A DNA stretch of 64,000 bases from Gautieria morchelliformis (taxonomy: Eukaryota > Basidiomycota > Agaricomycetes > Gomphales > Gomphaceae): assembly GCA_015179125.1 (NCBI GenBank), contig WHVA01000056.1, positions 186,001 through 250,000 of the forward strand. The letters run 5' to 3'. The notes beneath the pieces are model-generated. The model searched no databases and was not told where the DNA came from. It saw only the letters and a list, made by a program, of their open reading frames with translations. The translations under genes were made by a program, and so were the position numbers. Below, one piece after another: positions 33,252 to 43,833 of the stretch. Position 1 is the first letter of the stretch; each line of letters starts with the position of its first letter.

Positions 33252-33947
33252 CTCAAGCACTCGAAGCGCGCGTAGCACGAGGCGACTCGAAGGACTACAC
33301 ATATGGAGTCGATTTCACTAATGCATACACTTATATGAATCCTTTCGAGCTGGCAACTCTGACGAGTCACGACCCTTCCTCAACCTAGTTCTTCACAAAC
33401 TTACGCAGCGTCCGGCCTTGCACGAAAGCCACGCCTTCCTGGTTCCATCGTTCGGGAGATCCTCACTGACGCTAGGACAGTCCTGTAGGTACCTTGGCAT
33501 TGGGAAGATCACGGTGTCTTTCCGATATCCATACAAGGTCGAAAATCTACACGCAATTCATGCTCGAAGATATCTCAAGTTCACTGAAGTGAAAGGGGAC
33601 TCACATGATTGTATCGATACCGTATGCAGGATTTCTGAGCTGCACCCTCGGGCTAGTCCAGTCGCATTGTGTCTCAGCTTTGACAACCTGTACTTATGTC
33701 TGCTTGTGATCAAAATTCCATTTTTACAATTGGAAATTGTCATCGATCCTGGGTTCGCGTGCGGAGACGTCGGGCTGTCTACATGGGTCAACGATCATGC
33801 ACATAATTTCATACCTTACCAGCGAGTCACGCCCCCTCTCCCCGCCCAATCATGCGTTCCCACCACCTACACTCTTTGTGCCCAGCGCAGTCGGGCGTTC
33901 CCCAACACTAAAAGTAGGTCTGAAGGGCGCTAGAATATCACGGAGTC
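33252..33947. repeat. Inverted repeat, right copy (~696 bp)
   Basis: Reverse complement of 21688-22503, minus the 128-bp segment found only there. It begins at AGCACTCGAAGC and ends at CGGAGTCGAGAG. A 171-codon plus-strand frame (33418-33933) runs through it but matches no family I know and is not conserved as an open frame in the left copy, so it is probably not coding. Confidence 0.85.
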
Positions 33948-34138
33948 GAGAGTCTTCTGCGATATCATAAGCTTCAGCTACCTACTCTTTGTAAGGCTAT
34001 TTGGAATGCATAACATGCCTTGTTCGTACCGAACGTAAGAATACAACTAGTGGTGCTAGTATCGATAGAGCTTGAATGCACGAACAGCGGCAGGACCATA
34101 ACACCAAGCACCGTCCGATTAATAACCTAATTGAGTGG

Positions 34139-34283
34139 TCGTGACTGGACACGGAGTTCCCGAGTGATAAAGGCGACTGACTGTATGCCCAGAGCCCAGT
34201 CACTATCTTAAACCGTTTAAGATAGTTACTGGGCTCTGAGCGTATGGCCCCCTTTATCACTCAGGAACACCATGTCACAGTTA
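34139..34283. repeat. 145-bp near-perfect palindrome
   Basis: The left arm runs from about 34139 (GTGACTGGACACGGAGTTCC) to the centre CTTAAACcGTTTAAG at about 34207-34221. The right arm mirrors it to GGAACACCATGTCACAG at about 34280. Conserved paired blocks are GAGTGATAAAGG, CAGAGCCCAGT and ACTATCTTAAAC. Arms are ~70 bp with a few mismatches and almost no loop. There is no coding potential. Confidence 0.85.
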
Positions 34284-35220
34284 AACCTAGTTAGAATGAA
34301 CAGGACTGCCGTGTTGCTTAATTATCACAAGCATTGGCATGCATGGGGTTGGTCGCGGGTTGAAGGAAAATGGAGTTGGATCAAATGTTGAGATCATGTC
34401 GATGTCGATCTGACTGTTGACAGCTAGCTTAATGTTGATTCAAAATGGACAAAAAAAACAGTATGTTTGACCTACGATTAGATGGTTGGCACCACTCACG
34501 GGTGAGAGGAAACAAACCCTATATCCACCACGGTGGTATGTACCATCGGCCAAGCAGCCTAAATTGAGGACCGGCTGGCTGTCCCCACTTCTCGTCTTGA
34601 CTAAGTACCCCGTGACAGCCGCACGCGCGTATCCCGGCCTAGCTGGCGTAGCACGATAACTACTCGTGTTGTTAGACGCAGTGTACGTATATTATACCGA
34701 ACTGAGTTCGGTGGAAGAAGTAAGTAAAGTTCTGTGGACATGGGACTTAGCTACGTACCTGAGTTCGGTGGAGTAAAGTTCTACCTCCGAACTGAGGCTA
34801 CTGTACAGACGCATGACTAAGCTATTGACTGCGTCACGTGATGATGTCGCGTGTCTGGCTCTCTTCTCTCATGGCTTCGAGAGACTCAATTGTAGCGCCA
34901 TGGTATGAGGTTCCGACCGCTCCAATGGTTGCAGCGCACAAGCTACAAGTAATACAACCATGGTACGTGTGCCATGCATATCAACAACCTGAGAGTGGTC
35001 GACAGTTCAACCAATGATATGGGAGGCTTGGGAAGGCGTGGATGTACCACCATGCACTCGTCATGAATTTCTATGCTGCTGGTCCTGGATACGCTTGTCC
35101 AACGAGTAAAGCCTAGGTAATAACGACCTTGAAGCTTTTAACACTGGATGGAAGCCTTCCGTCGATGTCCTGCAAACTATGCCTATTTATTACTTTTAAT
35201 TTTCATTGCAAATCATCTCT
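34284..35220. other. Gene-free stretch with short local repeats
   Basis: No gene is recognised. The second copy of the ~65-bp direct repeat lies at 34419-34475. A local repeat GAGTTCGGTGGA(AGAAGTA)AGTAAAGTTCT occurs at about 34703-34733 and again at about 34760-34782, with a further CCGAACTGAGG word nearby. Confidence 0.5.
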
Positions 35221-36010
35221 TCAACTTTCCAACCACCTCTCCGGCAGTTTACGCCTCCCATTGACGGGTTCCACAGCTAGGTCGGCCATTGCACTCTCAA
35301 GCTCTGCCGAGATCTTGGCCCGCTGTCTCACGAGCAGAGATCTATCCTGTGGTCAGATACGCGGCGAACAACGGTGAAACAATGTTGACATACTTGTCGA
35401 CGGATCATGTCCCGTCGCCGCTGTCATCATGACTGGGTTGGCCGGTACGGGAATGCATATTTCATGTAGGTCTCCAGTCGTGAATCGATCTTGGTGAGGG
35501 CGATATGGCCTGGAATCAAGTGTCTCAGGTCAATCGCTGCTCAAACATATTGAGTACGAAAGGCTCATCTCAGTGAACTGTAAGGTATGTGGAACATACC
35601 TGAATTTATAGATTCCAGCTTGGCAACTCGCGCCTGAGATGTACGTTCAGTACGATACATACGCATCATGAGCTTTTCAAACACTGTACTTGCAAAGGTA
35701 TGCGAAACATGCCCGTTCACCGTCTCCCCCTAGCGGAAAGCGGTGAGCGCTGTTCTACACCCAATCTTTCCCAGGTCGCAATTCGCGCTGCTAACCTGAA
35801 GATATCAAGAGGAGATCAGCGCTCAGACTATTTCCATGGAAACTTGTAGGCTTTCTTACCGCAGGTTCGATTACTGACGGCCTGACAGCCTCGAGAGCAC
35901 CTTTCCCGGAAACTTCGTGAAAATACTACTGTCATCACTGAGTTAAATCTTACGAACAGGGTCAGTGTATCTGTGACGCTACCGTGACTCTATCCGAACT
36001 CCAAAGAAGA
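35221..36010 (-). CDS. Candidate uncharacterised multi-exon gene, incomplete model
   Basis: On the minus strand several short segments look like genuine exons separated by GT-AG introns. One reads GETVNGHVSHTFASTVFEKL then MMRMYRTERTSQARVAKLES. The next, after a GTATGT...TTCCAG intron, reads GHIALTKIDSRLETYMKYAF. The last is helical: DRSLLVRQRAKISAELESAM, ADLAVEPVNGRRKLPERW, ending at a TGA at 35221. I could not connect all joins or find the start, and I recognise no family. It may be a small host gene with a helical C-terminus or a decayed one. Confidence 0.35.
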
Positions 36011-36339
36011 TAGCATGAGCCACTGTTCGCTTCACCGGTGCCACTGGGTTCCTAAAGGCTGACGTCGGGCACCATATATACACGTGTTCTACAAAGTTTT
36101 GTGTCAGGAGTGTGGGATTCGCTTTCTTTGACAAATGCATCTCAGAATGTCTGGGGGAATGTACCTCAAGGCGTCAGGACTCCGGGCCCATCGAAATGTC
36201 TCCTGATCACGTCTACCCCAATTCGGGTCTCAAAATCGTGCTCCGATGCTTCATGGGAACGTGCACATTCACTTATGCGACGTCTATCAGCGTTCTGGCT
36301 CCTCTCAATATCCGCTCCGGTGTAACGTTTATATAACTC

Positions 36340-38130
36340 GACGGCTTTTTTTCAGGCAGCGTCTTCTCTATATACCCCACACTCTCTCCTCCTCTCCTTC
36401 ACCCTCAATGTTTCCGACCTCGGTGAGTATGCATACCCATGTCTTGTGTATCTCGACCTCCAACATAGCCCAGTGCTTCCGTGTGCCACACCCGAGCGCT
36501 CTACTCCACCCTGAAATTTCTATTTTCGTTTTGTCGCATTCAGAACCTTTCAAACCTTTCTGATTTACCTCTCGCTCGCACTAGGCTCATCATCAGCCGC
36601 GTCTTCATCGGCCTCCATATGATGAGAAACTTGATATCACATCAAGATATCCCCCATTCCCACGTCCCAGTTGTGGATGTGACCCCTTCGTTTTCGAGTC
36701 GCGATTTCACCACCCACCTTTGCAGCGGTGCGAGATCACTCGAACGCCACCCCCGTCCGCCTCGGTGATCGCTGCCGAGATGCGTTTAGCACACGACAAG
36801 GTCGACAGCGCGACTGAGTTCGATGATCGTGCTCAGGAAGGTAGCTTTCATCCGCGAATCATTGGTGATATTCACGCTAATCCCCTACCTACTTGATATC
36901 AGAGCACCATCCACGTCTGCAAAATCGGGTTTATTACCCAAATCATTACCAGGACGTATTCGACTGGATGGCTCGTACGTGCAACAGGTATACATGTGCT
37001 GACTACTGCTCACTCTCCGCCTGTGTGGCCGAGGCCATTGCTGAGCGTGAGCAACGGGGTCCCAACTCCTTGCCCGGTGCCGCGCACTCCGCAAGGACTA
37101 CATTGCCATGTAAATGGCATGACGCCATCAAGGCAGCCATACTAGGCTGCCGCTCAAAAGGCTGACAGTCGAGGACCTGTACATTGTCCTCAATGCCCGG
37201 TTCCCATCTTGCAAAGCCGTGACAAATGTGAGTTGTCTTCATTCTTTGTTTCGGCCTTCGCTCGACACGTGTGTCGTTTCTATCAGTTCTGATTGCAGAA
37301 GCTGGGTGACTCAGGATCGCTAGCATATTGGTACTGATATCTTGTTTGTGTTTCTAGCAGATGATCAGAACGAAGTTGAGGACAGACCGTGACTTCACTA
37401 CGGAAGAGCTTCCTTGCGAGATCCCTGGTCCGAGTCGTGTATGCCTCCCAGACTTAACCACTATGTCTTGCTCTGCTCATTTATGCAATAGGGTCGCTGC
37501 TGGATCTATTCGAAGGCGGACACTAGGGGCTCGAGGCGGAAGGCGAGGAAGGGCAAGGAACCTCCAACGCATCATCCACCGAACGCTCTAGATGATGTAC
37601 TCTCTGTCCGTAAGTTTTCCTCGAAGCGGACTTTAGTCGTGACGAATGATCCAATTATCAGAGGACACAGTGCGACTCCCTCGTCATTGAAAAGCTCCGT
37701 TGCTCGTCGTGGTCACCCACGGAATAGTTCCGGGTTAGCCTCTACGAGAACAACATTTATGCAAGCGAGGGTAACGATGGCCCTTGACCTCTATAGAAGG
37801 TAGAATGTTATGCGAACAGTCAGTCACGGCGGGGTGTCTGACTGGTATTTGTGTCATCCGCAGTCCAGTAATTACTCTTATCTTCTGTGGTCTCGTGATT
37901 AACATGGAGTCGAGGTCTCTCCGTTATTCGCCAATTCAGGGTCTGTGCGTCTCCCGGTATCGAGTAACGCTCTCAGCCGTGCGTTCAAATAACTATGTGT
38001 CCCATCAGTTTCCTGCCTTACCATCATACTCATGAGCAAATGAAAAGTACAACTCGCCTTGCTCTGTAGAAAATTCCGACACTAGATTTCGCCAACATTT
38101 ACCCAAACGGCAGTAATCAGTAACTCTTTT
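36340..38130. repeat. Rearranged single copy of the 49-54 kb mosaic repeat
   Basis: Segments match the tandem units at 49.2-54.5 kb, but in mixed orientation. 36340-36560 and 36790-36905 are inverted relative to the units (the second contains the complement of CTGATATCAAGCAGGGAGGAG and of CATCGAACTCAGTCGCGC). 37090-37260, 37300-37620 and 37680-38115 are in direct orientation (GACGCCATCAAGGCAGCCAT; GAGATC.CTGGTC.GAGTC; GTTTCCTGCCTTACCAT.ATAC). No transposon ends or proteins were found. It lies immediately upstream of the NLR gene. Confidence 0.75.
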
Positions 38131-38730
38131 CATTAACGCTTAGATGCTTCTGGTTCGGCCCACTGAGTTTCAGTGGCCAAACCACTGCGTTCAGACTCAC
38201 AGGACACGTTTCGGAAGTATATAGCGCGCATACCGTGAGTTCGTTTAAGGTAACTAATCACTTCGAGCCATTGATTTTATAATGGAAATTATTTCATTGT
38301 TTGTATCATTGGTATTAAGGGAAAACATCAAATAAAATCATCCATTACAGACCAGTGGTATGCTACAGGCATTCCAATGATATATAAACTCGCGGCCTGT
38401 CATGGCAATTGCAAGTCGGGGTTAATAATGCAGCTACCACGCATGAACTAGCATCAAATAATACTGATCAAGACTAGTCCTAGTGACGGCTCGTATCCCT
38501 CCAGCAGATAAGTACTGCAGGATTCCTTCCACTTTCATATATATACCAGAAACACCCTCAGCAACTTCCCGAGCGCGAACTAATTGGCTAGTATTTATGT
38601 AAGTATCAGCGGTGCTGCACAGCCTGTCAAGCATCACCTTCTCGCCCTACGATGGTGTCGCACATACTTGCCCACGATAGGCGCCACGATAAAGGCCACT
38701 CAGTACTCTGACAGGCAGCAACTCGACGCT

Positions 38731-41700
38731 ATGTCTGCAGCTCTGGAATTTGCAGGCAAGTCGTCGACATAGGATCCTTTTTCTAGCACGCTCATCAAGT
38801 CAACGTGAATCAGAGAGTGTCGTCAGTGTTCTCCAGCTTACTGCGACGACTATCAGCACGTGTTACAACTATAGAAGTCGCAACAAGAGTGCATCCGGAG
38901 ACAAGAAAAGGATTATCGATCAGTTGTTGGGACTACAAGAAGTGCTCGATGAAGTTCGTCAACTGGTAGAGCATGAGGAGACCAGAGCGTCCTCCCGAGT
39001 ATCAGCTCTGATTGAGTTTCTTAATACCCCCGATGGTCTTCCCCGTTGCCGTGCCGAGCTGGATTCTCTGAAGGCGATGTTAGAAAACATTGACAAGACA
39101 GAGCGCCCAGACCCCACGCAAGTGTTGGTGTGGCAGCTAAAGCAAGACGATGTTAACAAGACTATCAACCATCTAGCACAGTTCCATCGCTCGTTGACTT
39201 CGGTCTTAAGCGTGGATCAGACGTACGTTAAGCCTGCTACTTTGAACCTGACCTTGATTAGCTTGACAGAACCTTGACACCGGAACCACAGGCTAAAGCC
39301 TTGCCGGAGCCTTCTACTGTGGCGAAGCAGTCAAATAAGCAGACCAAATTGCGTATGTGGGATGTTGCTGGTGTCTGATACGGTGTGCGCTAATTCTCAT
39401 GGATTTAGAAAAGGATCGTTTGATCATCGATAAATGGTTGTCGCCTCCTGATCACCTATCAAAGCATCTGAATGCGTGTAAGGAGCGACATGAGACGACA
39501 GGTTCATGGTTTTTGCAGGGGGAACACTTCAAGGGATGGAAAGGGCTTCGTAGCTCGTTCCTCTGGCTTCACGGTATATGTGCGTCTACCGGACTTATTG
39601 ATTTATACTCGCCGCTAATAGACCAGGGCAGCTGGCGCCGGAAAAACTATCTTATGGTAAGTACCTCACATTAGTCAAGTTTCCACCGTCATGCTAAGCA
39701 ACGGAATCTGTCAAGCTCAACCATCATAGAAGAAATTTCACTTCACTGCAAATCTGATCCCTCCCTCGCAGTCGCATTCTTTTATTTCGATTTTGACGAC
39801 AAACAGATACGATCAGGGGACGTCCTTCGATCTTTGATACAACAATTGTTTTCACAATGTCCGAGCATTCCCAACGCCTTGGCGAAAATCTACGACTACG
39901 ATGCGGACGAGGATGGGTCTCTGATGTCAGCCTTGAAGTCCCTCATTGGAAGCTTCCAGGACGTATATATTGTCCTTGATGCCCTTGACGAATGCCCAGA
40001 ACGGGCTCGGTTTCTGGGACTGCTCAAAGAGATCCACGGTTGGAGACTTGGCGCATTACACCTGCTGGCGACCAGTCAAAAAGTGATAGACATTGAAGAA
40101 ACACTGAGTGGCTTGGTTTCGCATCAGGTACCCATGGATGAGAGTCTCGTCAACGGTGACATCGGCTTCTATCTGCGTAAAACCCTCGAGGATGATATCA
40201 AACTCAGCATGTGCTCTGCAGAGGAGAAAGAAATGATCAAGACCAAATTGGTAGAGGGAGCCCATGGAATGTGACGTAGTCATTTTACCCTCATGCAAGT
40301 CGTTACTGATAAGTACGCTCGCAAGATTTCGATGGGTTATTTGTCAGTTGGATGCACTAGGAAAGTGCCGTTCTGCCGCGGCGCTTGAGAAAGCACTCAG
40401 CCATCTACCAAAGAACTTATATGAGACCTACGATAGGGTTCTCAGAAGCATCGACAAAGACGATAGGAGAGATGCTCTGAACATGTTAACATGGCTCGCT
40501 TTCTCGATCAGGACTTTATCACTGGCCGAGGCCGTGGATGTGCTTGCTACGGACCCTGACGCAGAAAGTGGACCTCTGTTTGACCGACGTCGGCGGCTTC
40601 GAGATCCCCAAGACATACTGGCCATTTGCTCTAGTCTGGTTACCATTACTGTATCAGAGGCCACAGTCCAGTACACAGACGACAGCAGCGATAACGGCCT
40701 TGACCACAACGATGCACGCTTCACTTCACCGGGAGAGATCAGATTGGCTCATTCTTCCGTCCGGGACTATCTCATATCGGAACATCTTCGCACAAGTGAC
40801 ATCAAGCTCTCCTACTACCATCTCAGCCAGGAGATTGCCGACGTGTTCATTGCCAAAACATGTCTGGCCTACCTGCTCCAATTCGACCAGCATGATAGTC
40901 TAAATACAGAGACACTCGCGTCTTATCCGTTATGTCGCTATGCTGCGCGACACTGGAGTCTCCATGCTGGATCAGACCCTGCTTGTAGCTCGGCTAGTCT
41001 ACAAAAGCTTATCATGAACCTTCTTGAACCCACGGATAGTGTATATGCCGCGTTTCTATGGCTTTACCGACTAGATAAATCATGGGAACTTCCCTTTATA
41101 TCTCCTCTTTATTTTACTTCGGCGGTTGGGCTGGCAGGAGTATCCCAAAGTCTGTTGAAGAATGGATCGGATGTGAATGCACAGGAAGGGTACTATGGCA
41201 ATGCACTGCAAGTGGCGTCGGTCGAGGGCCACAGTGCAGTCATTCAGGTGCTGTTGGAGCATGGAGCGGATGTGAACGCTCAAGGTGGGGTATATGGCAG
41301 TGCGCTGGAGGCGGCGTCATCAGAAGGTCACCCCACTGTTGTCCAATTGCTCCTGGAGAAGGGGTCGGATGTAAATGCTCAGGGAGGACAGTATGGCAAC
41401 GCATTGCAGGCGGCGGCGAGTGATGGTTACATTACAATCGTTCGGTTGCTCCTAGAAAAGGGAGCTGACGTTAATGCTCAAGGGGGACAGGATGGCCACG
41501 CGCTTCAGGGTGCCGTGTACGGCGGCCACGATACGATCGTTCGGTTGCTCCTGGAGAAGGGAGTAGACGTCAATGCGCAAGGGGGAGAAAACGGCAGTGC
41601 TTTGATGGCAGGGGTGTTAAGGGGTGATGATACGATCGTTCAGTTACTCCTGGAAAAGGGAGCCACCGTTAATGTTCAAGGAGGTGATTATGGCATCCCA

Positions 41701-42681
41701 CTACAGGCGGCGACGTTCTGGGGTCACGATACGATAGTTCGGCTGCTCCTCGACAAGGGAGCCGAAGTTAATGCTCAAGGAGGACAGAATGGAACTGCGT
41801 TGCAGACAGCATCGCGTGACGGTTACAGTACGATCGTTCGGTTGCTCCTGGAGAAAGGAGCGGACGTCAATGCCCAAGGAGGGCAGTACGGCAGTGCCCT
41901 GCTAGGGGCGGCGTTAGGAGGTCACGATACGATCCTTCGGTTGCTTCTGGAGAAGGGCGCACAAGTCAATGCTCTAGGATGGGATCATGTCAGTGCCCTG
42001 CAGGCGGCTGTACGCGGGGGTCACCATACGACTGTTCAATTGCTCTTGGAGAAGGGAGCAGAGGTCAACGTTCAGGGTCCCTATGGCACTCCGCTGCAGG
42101 CAGGGGCGTTCAGCGGTCATGATATGATTGTTCAGTTACTCCTGGAGAAGGGAGCGGACATCGATGCTCGAGGAAGAGATTATGGTAGTGCGCTGCAGGC
42201 GGCGACATTAATGGGACACACTTCGATCGTTCGGTTGCTCCTGGAGAAAGGAGCAGACGTCAATGCCCCGGGAGGACATTATGGCCGAGCGTTAGTGAGA
42301 GCGTCGCGTCATGGTTACGATACGATTGCTCGGCTGCTCCTTGAGAAGGGGGCAGACGTCAACGCTCGCGAAAGAGAGACTGACAGTGCGCTGCAGGCTG
42401 CCACGTTCGGAGGGCACTATACGACCGTACAGTTACTCCTGGAGAATGGAGCGGACGTCAATACTCAGGGTGGAGAATATGGCACTGTGCTGCAGGCGGC
42501 CGCGTTCCAAGGTAACAATACCATTGTTCAGTTGCTCCTTGAGAAGGGAGCAGATGTCAATGTTCGAGGCGGAAAATATGGCAGTGCGTTGCAGGCGGCG
42601 TCAGAGTCGGGTAGACCCGAAGCTCGCAGTAAGATCATTCAATTGCTCGTAGAGAGGGGGGCAGACCTCAAGGCTCAATGA
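38731..42681 (+). CDS. NLR-type STAND protein: N-terminal domain + NACHT + ankyrin repeats
   Basis: Seven-exon model, checked: 38731-38755, 38814-39222, 39270-39352, 39409-39583, 39627-39656, 39716-40270, 40326-42681; 3,633 nt, 1,210 aa, in frame. Residues ~1-150 form a fungal STAND N-terminal domain (FAESVVSVLQLTATTI, LLGLQEVLDEVRQLVEHEE, PDGLPRCRAELDSLKAML, SVLSVDQ). NACHT: SFLWLHGIC joined across an intron to AAAGAGKTIL (Walker A), then LAVAFFYFDFDD and VYIVLDALDECPE (Walker B). A winged-helix part (HLPKNLYETYDRVL, IRLAHSSVRDYLIS) follows. From ~residue 740 there are 15 complete and one partial ankyrin repeats, consensus LLLEKGADVNAQGGQYGSAL. Such proteins act in fungal non-self recognition and regulated cell death. 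The first intron appears to use a GC donor; an in-frame ATG at 38584 is an alternative start. The gene lies between mosaic repeats. Confidence 0.88.
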
Positions 42682-43833
42682 GAAGGTGGCAGCGCGCTGT
42701 AGTGTTACTAGCGAGAGCATCATGAAAACATATGCAGTGATGCCTGTATGATACGAAGGGGACTGAAAGTAGTTCAACTTTATACCTGGACAAATGAGTG
42801 ATCCTGGTCAGAAAAAAGGGAGACAGAACTCAGGCCGCCCGGCCTGAAGCGTGATCGATATGTTCGGGAATGGTAAATGACATGGTATCGATCAATCTCA
42901 GGAAGTCATGGAGGTTCTTCAAGGAGACAGCTAGGGCGGCTAAATAGGAGTAGAAGGGAGTGTCTAAGATATTGGAAAACAAGATAGTGAAAGCATGGCT
43001 CCTCGAGGTCTGTTTCCTCAGGGAAAACACGCAGACTAGGTCGGCCGGGATGAGTAATTGATTATGGATGGTGAGTGGTACATACCATATATATATACTC
43101 TCCCAACGGCATTCTGATGGTTCAAGATATACAGTGGACGGGAGTTAGCTGTATGAGGTGAGAGAAAGAGGAGCGTACTAGATGGAGATGCATCAGCCAG
43201 ATGTACGCAGACAGCCTGAGAAGAAGTAACTATGTCGCTGTTCTTGCCTTGTACGTGAATTCGAGCGCAAATAATACACATATGCTCAGCATGCACCACC
43301 ACCCTATACGTACCCTTTAGAGCTGATGTTGCATCATGAGTCATCAGCGGAGTGCCTGCGCAGGTTGATGTCACTGTCGCGATCGCCATATCATGGCGGT
43401 CAGGAGTTTTGATTTGGGAAGCGAGATCATTAAATATTTTGACTCGGCCAAGTCGATGATAGGATGACACTACCAGTGGTCAGTACTGGTAATATATGCT
43501 CCTGGTACCGTAATTATGCTGACAATTGACAGGGACCACCTCTCCCTGTACAGTGCTCAGAAGCTAGGGAAAGTCAAGGAGTCAATGTCGACTATTAGGG
43601 CATGCATGGCGAAAATTAAAAGAGGCATAGAAAGCCCCGAGATCCGTGTGGCTGCTTGCATACATATGCCAAATCCTTCTCATGCGGAACCACTAGTAGA
43701 CAGCAATGCTATTTGTATTCATTAAAAGTGATTGGGATAGACAGCTTTTAGCGAGAACTAGAATTGTTATAAATTTAGAGTATACTTAATTTATAATAAA
43801 AAAGATTCAATAAACTTGAAGGTAGGCGTTGAT
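42682..43833. other. Intergenic stretch with one unassigned ORF
   Basis: A 144-codon minus-strand frame (43036-43470) begins MSSYHRLGRVKIFNDLASQI and contains TYRVVVHAEHMCIICARIHV. It is the only sizeable frame and could be a small gene or an exon, but no family is recognised. The rest holds short A/T-rich sequence (43740-43815) that may serve as the 3' region of the kinase gene. Confidence 0.35.

Noticed and set aside
33418-33933. 171-codon plus-strand ORF in the right inverted repeat as a gene
   Set aside because: It is not kept open in the left copy and resembles no protein family.
38584-38772. Separate 62-codon gene before the NLR
   Set aside because: It is in frame with the NLR first exon and ends inside the proposed GC-AG intron; more likely an upstream part or alternative start of the NLR.
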